Positions 26,149 through 34,595 of a DNA stretch of 64,000 bases are shown piece by piece (within the stretch, counting starts at the first letter, position 1; every line of letters begins with the position of its first letter). The notes under the pieces are model-generated. The model worked only from the letters and a program-made list of their open reading frames with translations, searched no databases and was not told the DNA's origin. This stretch comes from M3007 sp031373665. Its GTDB lineage: Bacteria; Bacteroidota; Bacteroidia; Chitinophagales; Saprospiraceae. The position numbers and the translations under genes are program-made. Location: assembly GCA_031373665.1 (NCBI GenBank), contig JANMMZ010000138.1, forward strand, positions 39,460-103,459, given 5' to 3'.

Positions 26149-26562
26149 TTATTTAGGATGCTCCCCGCAAAGTATCAAAGCGCGCCTGATATTCACCAAC
26201 GCAGTGCGATTGAGGTGGAGTGCTACGACCGTCGCCCTGCCAATAGGTGTCAAACCAATGATATACAAAAAAGAAGGATCCCAAGCGAAGTGCTCGCTCC
26301 ATTGTTCTGTCCTTGGATTGAAAATAAGGACATTCGTATCTGTCTCAAAGTCAACAGCGGTCGTTTTTGTGTGCTTGATACCATTGCAGCCTAAGCAGGC
26401 GCAGGCCAAATTGTCGGGATCATCGGTGCCTGATTTTTGGCGGGGATGAATGTGCTCCATGCAATACGGCGAAGAAGAGTAATCCAAGTGCAGCCTACAA
26501 TACTCACAATACCCATTCGCTCTAGCAAATACCAAACGTTTTGTAGCGGCAGGAATAGCCAT
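26149..26562 (-). CDS. Small HNH endonuclease
   Basis: A 137-aa protein. CEYC and CLGC form the structural zinc site; the HNH core lies in MEHIHPRQKSGTDDPDNLA and CNGIKH. The C-terminal part (FNPRTEQWSEHF, GLTPIGRATV, LNRTALVNIRRAL) is typical of a widespread family of short stand-alone HNH proteins seen in Cyanobacteria and Bacteroidota. It lies two bases after the stop of the small upstream gene, with which it probably forms a pair. Possible roles: homing/mobility nuclease or defence nuclease; the sequence cannot decide. Confidence 0.85.
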   Translation of the reverse strand: MAIPAATKRLVFARANGYCEYCRLHLDYSSSPYCMEHIHPRQKSGTDDPDNLACACLGCNGIKHTKTTAVDFETDTNVLIFNPRTEQWSEHFAWDPSFLYIIGLTPIGRATVVALHLNRTALVNIRRALILCGEHPK

Positions 26563-26564
26563 TT

Positions 26565-26942
26565 CTACTTACTCAATGGAAAAATGCCCAACTGTTTCAT
26601 CAATTCTTTAGGGGGAACACCTCTCGATTGAGCGAGCGCTACTATATTTTCAACACACGCTGCATTGTGGTTTTCTTTCAACTCAATCAAACCCATGTAT
26701 TCGCTGTGCTCTGCCTCTGTCAGTGTGTGCTCCGACAATTTGTTCTTCAATTGCACCAAGCGTTTTTGGCTCTCAGCAGGGAATTTTATATAGATTTTGT
26801 TCAATAAAGCCAGTTCCTCTACCAATAAGGCAGGGGAGCGTTGACTGGCTCGTTTGAGATAAACGCCCTGAATAAACATCTCAAAATCCTTCGGTGCTAA
26901 CCGCGCCGTTGAGTCTATTAATTCCGAAATTTGAATATCCAT
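26565..26942 (-). CDS. Small partner protein of the HNH endonuclease
   Basis: A 125-aa, highly helical, charged protein from ATG 26942 (the longer frame has a non-ATG start). It ends in a helix pair, LTEAEHSEYMGLIE and VALAQSRGVPPKELMKQLGI. From memory, proteins with this ending (RGV-L-ELM-QLGI) are often encoded just before short HNH proteins, though I could not search. Its stop and the HNH start are two bases apart. Function unknown; candidate regulator, immunity or targeting partner of the nuclease. Confidence 0.65.
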   Translation of the reverse strand: MDIQISELIDSTARLAPKDFEMFIQGVYLKRASQRSPALLVEELALLNKIYIKFPAESQKRLVQLKNKLSEHTLTEAEHSEYMGLIELKENHNAACVENIVALAQSRGVPPKELMKQLGIFPLSK

Positions 26943-27019
26943 GTATGAAAGTTTCAACAAAAGTAAGGGGTTTTTAGAATAGTTGCTCAAAATATTTCAA
27001 AATAATCTCTTCAACCCTA

Positions 27020-27079
27020 CCCTACACCGCCACCGGAGCCTTAATCCCCGGCCAAGGATCATAATTTTCCAAAGTAAAA
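27020..27079 (-). repeat. thyA 3' end (copy B of the 60-bp direct repeat)
   Basis: The resident copy, part of the intact thyA gene. With copy A it encloses 944 bp holding the HNH gene pair. Confidence 0.92.
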
Positions 27080-27816
27080 TCGCCGTATTCAAAGGCAAAA
27101 ATATCCTTTACCGCTGGGTTGATACGCATGGTTGGCAAGGGCCGCAGATCTCGCGAAAGTTGAAGGTCAACTTGCTCAAAATGATTGACATACAAATGGG
27201 TATCGCCGCCAGTCCAGACGAAATCGCCATACTCAAGATCACAAGCTTGAGCGATCATCATCGTCAATAAGGCATAGGAGGCTATATTGAAAGGTACGCC
27301 TAAGAACACATCGGCACTGCGCTGATAAAGTTGGCAAGAGAGTTTCCCATCTGCTACATAAAACTGGAATAAGCAATGGCAAGGAGCCAAAGCCATATCC
27401 GGCAATTCGGGTACATTCCAAGCCGATACCACCATTCGGCGGCTGTCGGGATTTTTTTTCAAGGTTTGGATCAAGTCAACGATTTGGTCTATTGTTTTAC
27501 CATCTGCTCCTGTCCAAGACCGCCACTGTTTTCCATACACTGGCCCCAAGTCACCATTGGCATCGGCCCACTCATTCCAAATGCTCACCCCATGTTCTTT
27601 CAAATATGCGATGTTGGTATCACCTTTCAAAAACCAAAGCAATTCGATAATAATGCTTTTTAAATGCACTTTCTTAGTGGTGACCAACGGGAAACCGTCT
27701 TGTAGGTTAAATCGCATTTGATATCCAAACACCGATTGAGTGCCCGTACCCGTGCGATCGCTTTTGAAAACGCCTTTATCTAATATATGCCTTAATAAAT
27801 CGTGATATACCTGCAT
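27022..27816 (-). CDS. thyA: Thymidylate synthase ThyA
   Basis: A 264-aa enzyme, the same length as E. coli ThyA, converting dUMP and methylene-tetrahydrofolate to dTMP and dihydrofolate. The nucleophile is Cys146 in LAPCHCLFQFY; other signatures are SDRTGTGTQSVFG, WFLKGDTNI, PVYGKQWRSW, QLYQRSADVFLGVPFN and the C-terminal TLENYDPWPGIKAPVAV. The coding sequence is intact and has no intron, although its 3' end is duplicated one kilobase downstream next to an HNH nuclease gene. Confidence 0.97.
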   Translation of the reverse strand: MQVYHDLLRHILDKGVFKSDRTGTGTQSVFGYQMRFNLQDGFPLVTTKKVHLKSIIIELLWFLKGDTNIAYLKEHGVSIWNEWADANGDLGPVYGKQWRSWTGADGKTIDQIVDLIQTLKKNPDSRRMVVSAWNVPELPDMALAPCHCLFQFYVADGKLSCQLYQRSADVFLGVPFNIASYALLTMMIAQACDLEYGDFVWTGGDTHLYVNHFEQVDLQLSRDLRPLPTMRINPAVKDIFAFEYGDFTLENYDPWPGIKAPVAV

Positions 27817-27837
27817 GTGGAGTGGTTAAAATTTGCG

Positions 27838-27845
27838 CAAAGTTA
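27838..27845 (-). promoter_or_regulatory. -7 promoter box for thyA
   Basis: CAAAGTTA on the plus strand reads TAACTTTG, matching TAnnTTTG, 21 bp before the thyA ATG. A TTTG about 24 bp further upstream may be the -33 element. Confidence 0.55.
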
Positions 27846-27920
27846 AAAGGATGAATCCGAAATTCGTTACAAAGGAACGAGGAAACAATAATCCAAAGCC
27901 TCAAAAATCCAAAAAACAAT

Positions 27921-27928
27921 TACCTTTG
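27921..27928 (+). promoter_or_regulatory. -7 promoter box for the BatA/VWA gene
   Basis: TACCTTTG matches TAnnTTTG, 49 bp before the ATG at 27978. Confidence 0.5.
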
Positions 27929-27977
27929 CAAAAATTTAGCGCACATTCGCGTAGGATGATATAAAAGCAACCAGTAA

Positions 27978-30038
27978 ATGCAATTTTTGTTCCCCGCATT
28001 TTTAGCCGCTTTGACGGCCATAGCCATACCGATCATCATTCATTTATTCTATTTTAGACGCTTCAAACGGGTTTATTTTACCAATGTGCGATTTCTGAAA
28101 GAGGTAAAGGAGGAAACCAGTAATCGGCAAAAACTTCGTAACCTGTTAGTCTTGCTCATGCGCTGTCTGGCCGTGGCTGCTATGGTATTGGCGTTTGCAC
28201 AACCATTCATCCCTTTGTCATCCAATGTAAAAAAAGGAGAGCGGGCAGTATCAGTTTTCATAGATAACTCCTTTAGTATGGGGGCTTTATCGAAAGATGC
28301 CCCCCTGCTTGAATTGGCTAAAAAACGCGCCCGCGACATCGTGAGTGCCTATGGTGTGGAAGACCGTTTTCAGGTCATCACCAACGATTTTGAAGGCCGA
28401 GACCAACGCCTGATTAGCAAAGAAGATGCCTTGAGCCGCATCGAAGAAATCAGGATCAGCCCAGCCTCTAAAGTCATATCAAAAGTATTGACCCGCCAAC
28501 AGCAATGCCTTAATACGGGCAAGCAAGAGAATAAATCAGCCTTTGTGATCAGTGATTTTCAAGAAAACATATCAGATGTCAAAAACTTCAAAGACAGCCT
28601 GATCGAAGTCAGTCTAGTGCCGATTAGGTCCATCCAAGAGCGCAATATTTCTATTGACAGTGTTTGGTTTGAAAGCCCAGTGCAAGTACTCAACCAGCCC
28701 AGCAATCTGTTGGTAAAAATCAGTAATCGCAGCGATGACAAAGCCGACGAAGTTCGTTTGAGTATGCAACACGATGGGCAGGTGAAGCCCGTAGGCTCCG
28801 TTTCTCTGGAGGGCAGATCTTCGGTGATAGACACCGTCAGTTTTAATATTCTACACGCCGGATGGCATGAAGCCAAACTTTCTATCACTGATTTTCCAGT
28901 ACAGTTCGACGACGATATTTTTGTGGCCTTCCACGTAGCCCAACGCATCAATGTGCTTAGTATCAATGGGTTGCAAACCAATAAATATATCAATAATGCT
29001 TTTTTAGGGGCTAAGTATTTCCAGTTAGATAACTCGGATGCAAGATCACTCAATTATTCAAAATTTGCGGATTACCAATTGATTGTGCTCAATGAACTAT
29101 CGATTGTAACCTCCGGATTGGCTCAAGAACTAAAAGTGTTTGCTCAAAATGGCGGTAATGTTTTGGTGTTTCCTGCCCAAACTGCCGACCTGAATTCATA
29201 CAATGGGCTACTCGCCAATTTTGATGGCGGCAACCTCGGTTCTTACGAATCAGCACCGCGCCAAGCCAGCCTCATCAATACGGATGAATACGTTTTTAAA
29301 GATGTGTATATCAATAAAAACTCCAACCTCCGATTGCCCACCACCCAAGGCAATTTTAGGCTTGCCCCCGGCCGAGGCGAAGCACTTTTGTCGTACCGCG
29401 ATGGCAGTGCCTTGCTGTCCAAATATCCTCAAGGCGAAGGCGCACTCTATTGCTATGCCGCTCCGCTCAATGAGCAAGTGAGCGATTTGGTGCGCAATGG
29501 CGAAATATTTGTACCCATGCTCTTCAAAATGGCCATTGCAGGCACTAAAAGTAGGCAAATAGCCTACACCATTGGTAAAGACGAAGTTTTGGAGTCACGG
29601 CATCAACCTTCTACCAAAGGTGAAACCATTTACAAATTGAAGTCAACCAAAGGCAATATCAGTACCGATGCTTCGAAGCAGGTAGCCAACAACGAATTTA
29701 TCCCAGAACAAAGGATTATTGCATCCAAAGTACTCTTAACACCGGGCACTCAATTGCAAGATGCTGGGTGGTACAAACTAACGTTGCAAGGCGATAGCAC
29801 TTTGGCGGAGTTTGCCTATAATTTTGATAGAAAAGAAAGCGATCTGCGCTACCGAAACACAGAAACTTTGTTGGATGGGCTGTCACCGAATGTGAAGTTG
29901 CTGGCTGAAAATGCCGAAGCCAATTTTACTCAAATCGTAAATGAGCAAGACCGTGGCATCGTTTTATGGCGGTGGTGCGTTATTTTCGCGCTCCTATTCT
30001 TAGCCTTAGAAGTGTTGTTTTTGAGGCTTTGGAAATAA
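27978..30038 (+). CDS. BatA-domain/VWA-like membrane protein
   Basis: A 686-aa protein. The N-terminus (FLFPAFLAALTAIAIPIIIH, FRRFKRVYFTNVRFL, LLVLLMRCLAVAAMVLAFAQP) is the BatA aerotolerance-regulator domain with two membrane spans. A von Willebrand A-like domain follows, with the metal-site motif FIDNSFSMGA. A large periplasmic region and a final membrane span (WRWCVIFALLFLALEVLFL) close it. The family belongs to MoxR/Bat-type chaperone or stress systems of Bacteroidota, but the MoxR ATPase is not adjacent here. Role in envelope stress is inferred. Confidence 0.87.
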   Translation: MQFLFPAFLAALTAIAIPIIIHLFYFRRFKRVYFTNVRFLKEVKEETSNRQKLRNLLVLLMRCLAVAAMVLAFAQPFIPLSSNVKKGERAVSVFIDNSFSMGALSKDAPLLELAKKRARDIVSAYGVEDRFQVITNDFEGRDQRLISKEDALSRIEEIRISPASKVISKVLTRQQQCLNTGKQENKSAFVISDFQENISDVKNFKDSLIEVSLVPIRSIQERNISIDSVWFESPVQVLNQPSNLLVKISNRSDDKADEVRLSMQHDGQVKPVGSVSLEGRSSVIDTVSFNILHAGWHEAKLSITDFPVQFDDDIFVAFHVAQRINVLSINGLQTNKYINNAFLGAKYFQLDNSDARSLNYSKFADYQLIVLNELSIVTSGLAQELKVFAQNGGNVLVFPAQTADLNSYNGLLANFDGGNLGSYESAPRQASLINTDEYVFKDVYINKNSNLRLPTTQGNFRLAPGRGEALLSYRDGSALLSKYPQGEGALYCYAAPLNEQVSDLVRNGEIFVPMLFKMAIAGTKSRQIAYTIGKDEVLESRHQPSTKGETIYKLKSTKGNISTDASKQVANNEFIPEQRIIASKVLLTPGTQLQDAGWYKLTLQGDSTLAEFAYNFDRKESDLRYRNTETLLDGLSPNVKLLAENAEANFTQIVNEQDRGIVLWRWCVIFALLFLALEVLFLRLWK

Positions 30039-30079
30039 ACAAATAACATTAAATTAATTATCCGTTTCATACTCGAATT

Positions 30080-30535
30080 ATGAAAAATACACTATTTATT
30101 CTGCTCTCTATCTTGATCTTGAATGTTGGTTGCAAAGAGAAGTTAACCTATCAAGAGCGTTTGGCCAAAGATATTGATATCATCAAAGAGCATTTGGCAG
30201 AAAAAGGCATTACCAATGTTATTGAAACCACCTCGGGGTTGCATTATGTGATGACGAAAGTTGGCACTGGCTCCAACCCAACCATCAATTCCACTGTGAA
30301 AGCCATTTATAAAGGATATTTTTTGGATGGTGAAGTGTTTGACGAAAGCGCAGCTGGAGCCACATTTCCACTGTCTAATGTAATAGAAGGCTGGCAAGAA
30401 GGGATTCCACTCATGAAAAAGGGTGGAAAGGCCACCTTTTTTATTCCATCAGGTTTGGCGTATGGCCCTCAGGGCAGCGGCTCTATTCCAGCCAATGAAG
30501 TAATTGCTTTTGATGTAGAGTTGCTGAGTTTCTAA
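30080..30535 (+). CDS. FKBP-type peptidyl-prolyl isomerase, lipoprotein
   Basis: A 151-aa protein with a lipoprotein signal (LLSILILNVGC). The FKBP domain is complete: VKAIYKGYFLDGEVFDES, FPLSNVIEGWQEGIPLMKKG, FFIPSGLAYGPQGSGSIPAN and a final FDVELLSF. It probably assists folding of exported proteins at the membrane. Its 3' end overlaps the end of the convergent methyltransferase gene by 53 bp. Confidence 0.93.
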   Translation: MKNTLFILLSILILNVGCKEKLTYQERLAKDIDIIKEHLAEKGITNVIETTSGLHYVMTKVGTGSNPTINSTVKAIYKGYFLDGEVFDESAAGATFPLSNVIEGWQEGIPLMKKGGKATFFIPSGLAYGPQGSGSIPANEVIAFDVELLSF

Positions 30536-31130
30536 AAATTCCGAATAACTCCGTACCGGATCGCGGCTTAATGGAGTTATAGCAAGTCTCAAATACTTCC
30601 ACTTCAAAATAGGGAGTCAAGTACGTCAAGTATTCCGCTTTGGTGCCGCCAAAGGGACGCTTTTCCATGTCTCCAGTCAAAGCAATGTCAAACCAAACCC
30701 CTACCAATTTGCCTTGGGGGTTCAATAATTCCATCATTTTTTGAGCATATTGTTGCCTATTCTCAGGAGTTGGAACAAACGAACAAAAAAAAGTTTGTTC
30801 CAATATCAAGTCATAAGATGCCTGGTGCTCAAAGAAGTTTTGGTGCAACAATTGATCCTTTGGAAATTCGGGCATTCGCTCCGCAAAAGCCAAGAGTGGA
30901 GCCTCCGATATATCAAGGACAAATACATTATGAAAACCTAGAGCATACAGGTATTCTGCCTCATAGGCATTTCCTGCGCCCGGTATCAAGATGCGCATAT
31001 TCTTATCCGTCAATTGGTCAATATATGCCTTCAAGGGTGTAGAAGGATGGCCAATATCCCAGCCCGTTTGCTGTTGGTTGTAGCGTTGGCTCCAGTATTT
31101 TTCTTCGGATTCGGTATGGAGAATGTTCAT
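30483..31130 (-). CDS. TPMT-like SAM-dependent methyltransferase
   Basis: A 215-aa protein of the thiopurine methyltransferase type: WSQRYNQQQTGWDIGHPS at the N-terminus, SAM-binding MRILIPGAGNAYEAEYL, VFVLDISEAPL and LILEQTFFCSF. Substrate unknown; family members methylate thiols or other small molecules. The main domain ends around GTELFGIFRN; the last 14 residues are encoded antisense to the FKBP gene, a 53-bp convergent overlap. Cytoplasmic. Confidence 0.88.
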   Translation of the reverse strand: MNILHTESEEKYWSQRYNQQQTGWDIGHPSTPLKAYIDQLTDKNMRILIPGAGNAYEAEYLYALGFHNVFVLDISEAPLLAFAERMPEFPKDQLLHQNFFEHQASYDLILEQTFFCSFVPTPENRQQYAQKMMELLNPQGKLVGVWFDIALTGDMEKRPFGGTKAEYLTYLTPYFEVEVFETCYNSIKPRSGTELFGIFRNSATLHQKQLLHWLE

Positions 31131-31154
31131 TGTTTATTAATTCGTGTTTACTAA

Positions 31155-31658
31155 TCAGAATAACCGCCCGGCACCAACAGGACTAAACGCCATCTCATGT
31201 TTCAGCAACCATGCTTTCCGCCAAAGATCACCCCCATAACCCACCAAACTACCATCGCTCCCAATTACCCGATGACAAGGTATGATGATACAGATCGGGT
31301 TGGATCCATTGGCAGTACCCACTGCCCTGATCGCCTTGGCATTGCCGTATCTTTTGGATAATTCCATGTAAGAAATGGTTTCGCCATAAGGAATATCGGA
31401 GAGCAAAGTCCATATTTTGCCTTGGAATTCGGTTCCTTCGGGCGATAATGGCAGGTCAAATACTTTTCTTTCTCCTTTGAAATATTCCCCCAATTGCACC
31501 AGTGTTTGTGCTACCATCAAAGGCATATCACCTTCAGTTGGTTCATGGCCAGGCGCGGGTTTATGTGCTGCACCAGAAAACAATACCTTGTGTAAAGTTG
31601 TATCAGTGCCACCTATTTCTAGGATGCCCAAGGGAGAGTCCAAGTAAGTGGTAAACAT
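31155..31658 (-). CDS. ogt: Methylated-DNA-protein cysteine methyltransferase (Ogt type)
   Basis: A 167-aa DNA-repair protein that removes alkyl groups from O6-alkylguanine by transfer to its own Cys128 (IIIPCHRVIGSDGSLVGYGG). The helix-turn-helix region AIRAVGTANGSNP and the TEFQGKIWTLLSDIPYGET start of the domain are typical. Its ATG overlaps the guaB stop by one base (TAATG), so it is translationally coupled to guaB. Confidence 0.95.
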   Translation of the reverse strand: MFTTYLDSPLGILEIGGTDTTLHKVLFSGAAHKPAPGHEPTEGDMPLMVAQTLVQLGEYFKGERKVFDLPLSPEGTEFQGKIWTLLSDIPYGETISYMELSKRYGNAKAIRAVGTANGSNPICIIIPCHRVIGSDGSLVGYGGDLWRKAWLLKHEMAFSPVGAGRLF

Positions 31659-33148
31659 TATCCCCTGGAGTAATTGGGCGATTCCCTGGTGATAATAATA
31701 TTGTGCGGATGGCTTTCAGTCATACCAGCATTGGTGATCTGGACAAACTGGGCGGTCTCTTGTAGCACTTCCACATTTTGAGCGCCACAGTAACCCATAC
31801 CAGCCCTAAGTCCACCTATATATTGTACCATCACTTCTTGCAACGTACCCTTATAAGGCACACGCCCTTCTATACCTTCTGGTACTAATTTCTTTAGATC
31901 ATCCTCCACATCTTGAAAATATCGGTCTTTTGAGCCCAATTGCATGGCACCCAAACTACCCATACCGCGATATGACTTGAATTTACGGCCATCAAAAATG
32001 ATGGTTTCACCAGGAGCCTCTTCTACGCCCGCAAATAAAGAACCTGCCATAATCGTGCTCGCGCCTGCGGCCAATGCCTTCACAATATCACCCGTAAAAC
32101 GAATGCCGCCATCACCAATGATAGGTACACCCGATCCTTTGATCGCTTGGGCAGCATTATAAATAGCCGATAGTTGGGCCACACCTACACCGGCTACAAT
32201 ACGCGTGGTACAGATACTACCTGGGCCTACGCCTACTTTCACACCATCCACTCCAACATCTACCAAGGCTTTCGCGCCTGCACCTGTGGCGACATTGCCA
32301 CCTATTATTTCAACATGTTGATATTTTAATTTGATTTGCTTGATCGCCTCCAAAACGCCTTTAGAATGTCCATGAGCAGTATCAATACAGATCACATCAG
32401 CACCCATTTGCACCAATGCCGCTACCCGTTCGTCGGTATCGTGGGTGATACCCACGGCAGCACCTACTACTAAGCGACCGAAGGAGTCTTTGCAGGCATT
32501 GGGAAAATTAACCCCTTTTAATATATCTTTATAGGTAATCAATCCGACCAAATTGAACTGGTCATCCACCACAGGCAGTTTTTCGATCTTTCGTTGTTGC
32601 AAAATCTGTCGGGCTTGATCCAACGTAGTACCGGCAGGGGCGGTCACTAGATTTTTTCGGGTCATCAAGTCCCGCACTTTTCGACTACGATCCGTTTCAA
32701 ACCGCAGGTCTCTATTGGTCAAAATACCAACCAATTTACCTTTCTTATCGGTGATTGGTATGCCTCCGATACTGTATCGCTTCATCAAATCCAAGGCTTC
32801 GCCAATGGTTACTTCGGGGCGCAACGTGACAGGATCAATGATCATACCGGCTTCCGAGCGTTTCACCAATCGTACTTGATCGGCTTGATCGGCAATACTC
32901 ATGTTTTTGTGGATGATCCCGATCCCGCCTTGGCGTGCAATGGCAATAGCCAGATTTTTATCAGTCACTGTATCCATTGCAGCGGACACTACAGGGACAT
33001 TTATTCGAATATTGCGGGTAACTTGCGAAGAAATATCTACCTCACGGGGTAAAACTTCGCTGTGGGCCGGGACGAGCAGCACATCGTCAAATGTAAGAGA
33101 TAAGCCGATAAACTTCGACTCTGCGGCAGTAGTAAACTTAGATTCCAT
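31658..33148 (-). CDS. guaB: IMP dehydrogenase
   Basis: A 496-aa enzyme oxidising IMP to XMP with NAD in guanine nucleotide synthesis. ATG 33148 (MESKF) is preferred over a TTG 15 bp upstream. The barrel begins at LTFDDVLLVPAHSE; two CBS domains lie in the middle (MIIDPVTLRPEVTIGEALDL to NLVGLITYKDILKG); the active-site loop is GVGPGSICTTRIVAG with the catalytic Cys; the flap follows (YRGMGSLGAM, GIEGRVPYKG). Full length. It leads a two-gene operon with ogt. Confidence 0.97.
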   Translation of the reverse strand: MESKFTTAAESKFIGLSLTFDDVLLVPAHSEVLPREVDISSQVTRNIRINVPVVSAAMDTVTDKNLAIAIARQGGIGIIHKNMSIADQADQVRLVKRSEAGMIIDPVTLRPEVTIGEALDLMKRYSIGGIPITDKKGKLVGILTNRDLRFETDRSRKVRDLMTRKNLVTAPAGTTLDQARQILQQRKIEKLPVVDDQFNLVGLITYKDILKGVNFPNACKDSFGRLVVGAAVGITHDTDERVAALVQMGADVICIDTAHGHSKGVLEAIKQIKLKYQHVEIIGGNVATGAGAKALVDVGVDGVKVGVGPGSICTTRIVAGVGVAQLSAIYNAAQAIKGSGVPIIGDGGIRFTGDIVKALAAGASTIMAGSLFAGVEEAPGETIIFDGRKFKSYRGMGSLGAMQLGSKDRYFQDVEDDLKKLVPEGIEGRVPYKGTLQEVMVQYIGGLRAGMGYCGAQNVEVLQETAQFVQITNAGMTESHPHNIIITRESPNYSRG

Positions 33149-33330
33149 CCGCAAAGGTCGCAACTAGGTAGCATATCTTGGTAGCAACGGCGCGTGATTT
33201 TTTTATATTAATTAATAAACCTAAATTTTGACAGGCTTTAAAAATTTGAGTTGAGCATCCTTAGTGTTTTAGTGTTTTCTTATTGTTTTGTTTAAACTAA
33301 TTTTGTGTTGGTGCTTACAATAATATAACA

Positions 33331-33338
33331 TATCTTTG
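33331..33338 (+). promoter_or_regulatory. Promoter of efp (-33 TTG and -7 TATCTTTG)
   Basis: TATCTTTG matches the -7 consensus and a TTG at 33308-33310 lies 20 nt before it, close to the usual Bacteroidota spacing. The efp ATG is 46 bp downstream. Confidence 0.6.
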
Positions 33339-33384
33339 CGCCGCTTTTAAAAGGCATATTTATCATAAAAAATATAATAAGAGA

Positions 33385-33951
33385 ATGGCAACGACGTCAG
33401 ATATCCGAAACGGCTTTTGCATAGAACTCAACAATGATATTATGAGGGTTATTGACTTTCAGAAATTTCAGGTAGGGCGTGGTAGTGGCAAAGTTTGGAC
33501 AAAATTGAAAAGCGCCACCAGTGGCAAAGTACTAGAACATACCTTTCAAAGTGGACACAATATTACGGAAGTAAGGGTGGAGAGAAGAAAATTTCAATAC
33601 CTATACCCTGATGGCGATGGTTACATGTTGATGAATCAAGACACCTACGATCAAATCACAGTAGAAAATGATATGATCGAGAATGGAAAATTTCTGAAAG
33701 AAGGCGATATCGTAGATGCACTTTTCCATGCACAGAAGGAAATGTTGATCTCCATCGAATTGCCTCAAACAGTGGTGCTGGCCATTACCTACACCGAGCC
33801 AGGGCTTCGTGGCGACACGGCTACCAACACTTTGAAGATGGCAACCGTAGAAACTGGAGCCGAAGTAAGGGTGCCATTATTTTGCGAAGAAGGCGATCTT
33901 ATCAAAATTGACACCGTTACCGGTGCTTACATAGAACGTGTAAAAAAGTAA
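33385..33951 (+). CDS. efp: Elongation factor P, arginine-tip variant
   Basis: A 188-aa translation factor that relieves ribosome stalling at proline runs. Three-domain EF-P sequence throughout (NGFCIELNNDIMRVIDF, LEHTFQSGHN, LPQTVVLAITYTEPGLRGDT, GDLIKIDTVTGAYIERVK). The loop that enters the peptidyl-transferase centre reads FQVGRGSGK: the modified position is Arg32 where E. coli EF-P has Lys34 in PGKG, and the preceding Pro is Val. Arg32-type EF-Ps are normally rhamnosylated by EarP; no EarP gene is in this window. Confidence 0.95.
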   Translation: MATTSDIRNGFCIELNNDIMRVIDFQKFQVGRGSGKVWTKLKSATSGKVLEHTFQSGHNITEVRVERRKFQYLYPDGDGYMLMNQDTYDQITVENDMIENGKFLKEGDIVDALFHAQKEMLISIELPQTVVLAITYTEPGLRGDTATNTLKMATVETGAEVRVPLFCEEGDLIKIDTVTGAYIERVKK

Positions 33952-34081
33952 AATTTGGCCTTTTGGGCCTGTTTTTTAACAAAATATAACGGTATGGGGA
34001 GAAAAGAAAAATTTTTCGGCAGAAAAGTCTTTCTTTTACTCCCCTTCTTTCTTTATTTGCACCTGCAAAACGGTCAAAATT

Positions 34082-34582
34082 ATGGATTTCAATCAAATAC
34101 AAGAACTCATCAGAATGGTGAGTAAGCACAAAATTTCAGAGTTCATCCTTAAAGATGGCGAATTCAAATTGGAAATTCGCAATAATACTGGGAATGAAAA
34201 TACTGGTGTGCCAATGGTAATGCCCATGCAACAGCCTATGATGGCTATGCCGGCATTGTCTGCTACTCAAGCACCTGTGGCTCCCATCGCGGAAGCATTT
34301 GCTCCTCCCGAACCACCTAAACCAGCCAACGACGATGCGAAATATGTCGCCATCAAGTCGCCTATGGTGGGTACTTTCTATCGCAGTAGTTCGCCTGACA
34401 AACCACCATTGGTTAAAATTGGCGATACTGTTGATTCAGGTACAAAGGTTTGCGTCATTGAAGCAATGAAACTCTTCAACGATATCGAATCTGAAATAAA
34501 AGGCAAAATCGTAAAGGTATTGGTAGAAGATTCTACTCCTGTCGAATACGACCAGCCATTATTCTTGGTAGATCCGTCTTAA
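34082..34582 (+). CDS. accB: Biotin carboxyl carrier protein of acetyl-CoA carboxylase
   Basis: A 166-aa protein. The N-terminal helical segment (DFNQIQELIRMVSKHKISEF) is followed by a Met/Pro/Ala-rich linker (about 43-80) and a C-terminal biotinyl domain with the target lysine Lys130 in VIEAMKLFND. It carries carboxybiotin between AccC and the carboxyltransferase for fatty-acid synthesis. It lies 13 bases before accC. Confidence 0.96.
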   Translation: MDFNQIQELIRMVSKHKISEFILKDGEFKLEIRNNTGNENTGVPMVMPMQQPMMAMPALSATQAPVAPIAEAFAPPEPPKPANDDAKYVAIKSPMVGTFYRSSSPDKPPLVKIGDTVDSGTKVCVIEAMKLFNDIESEIKGKIVKVLVEDSTPVEYDQPLFLVDPS

Positions 34583-34595
34583 TCAAACAAATACT

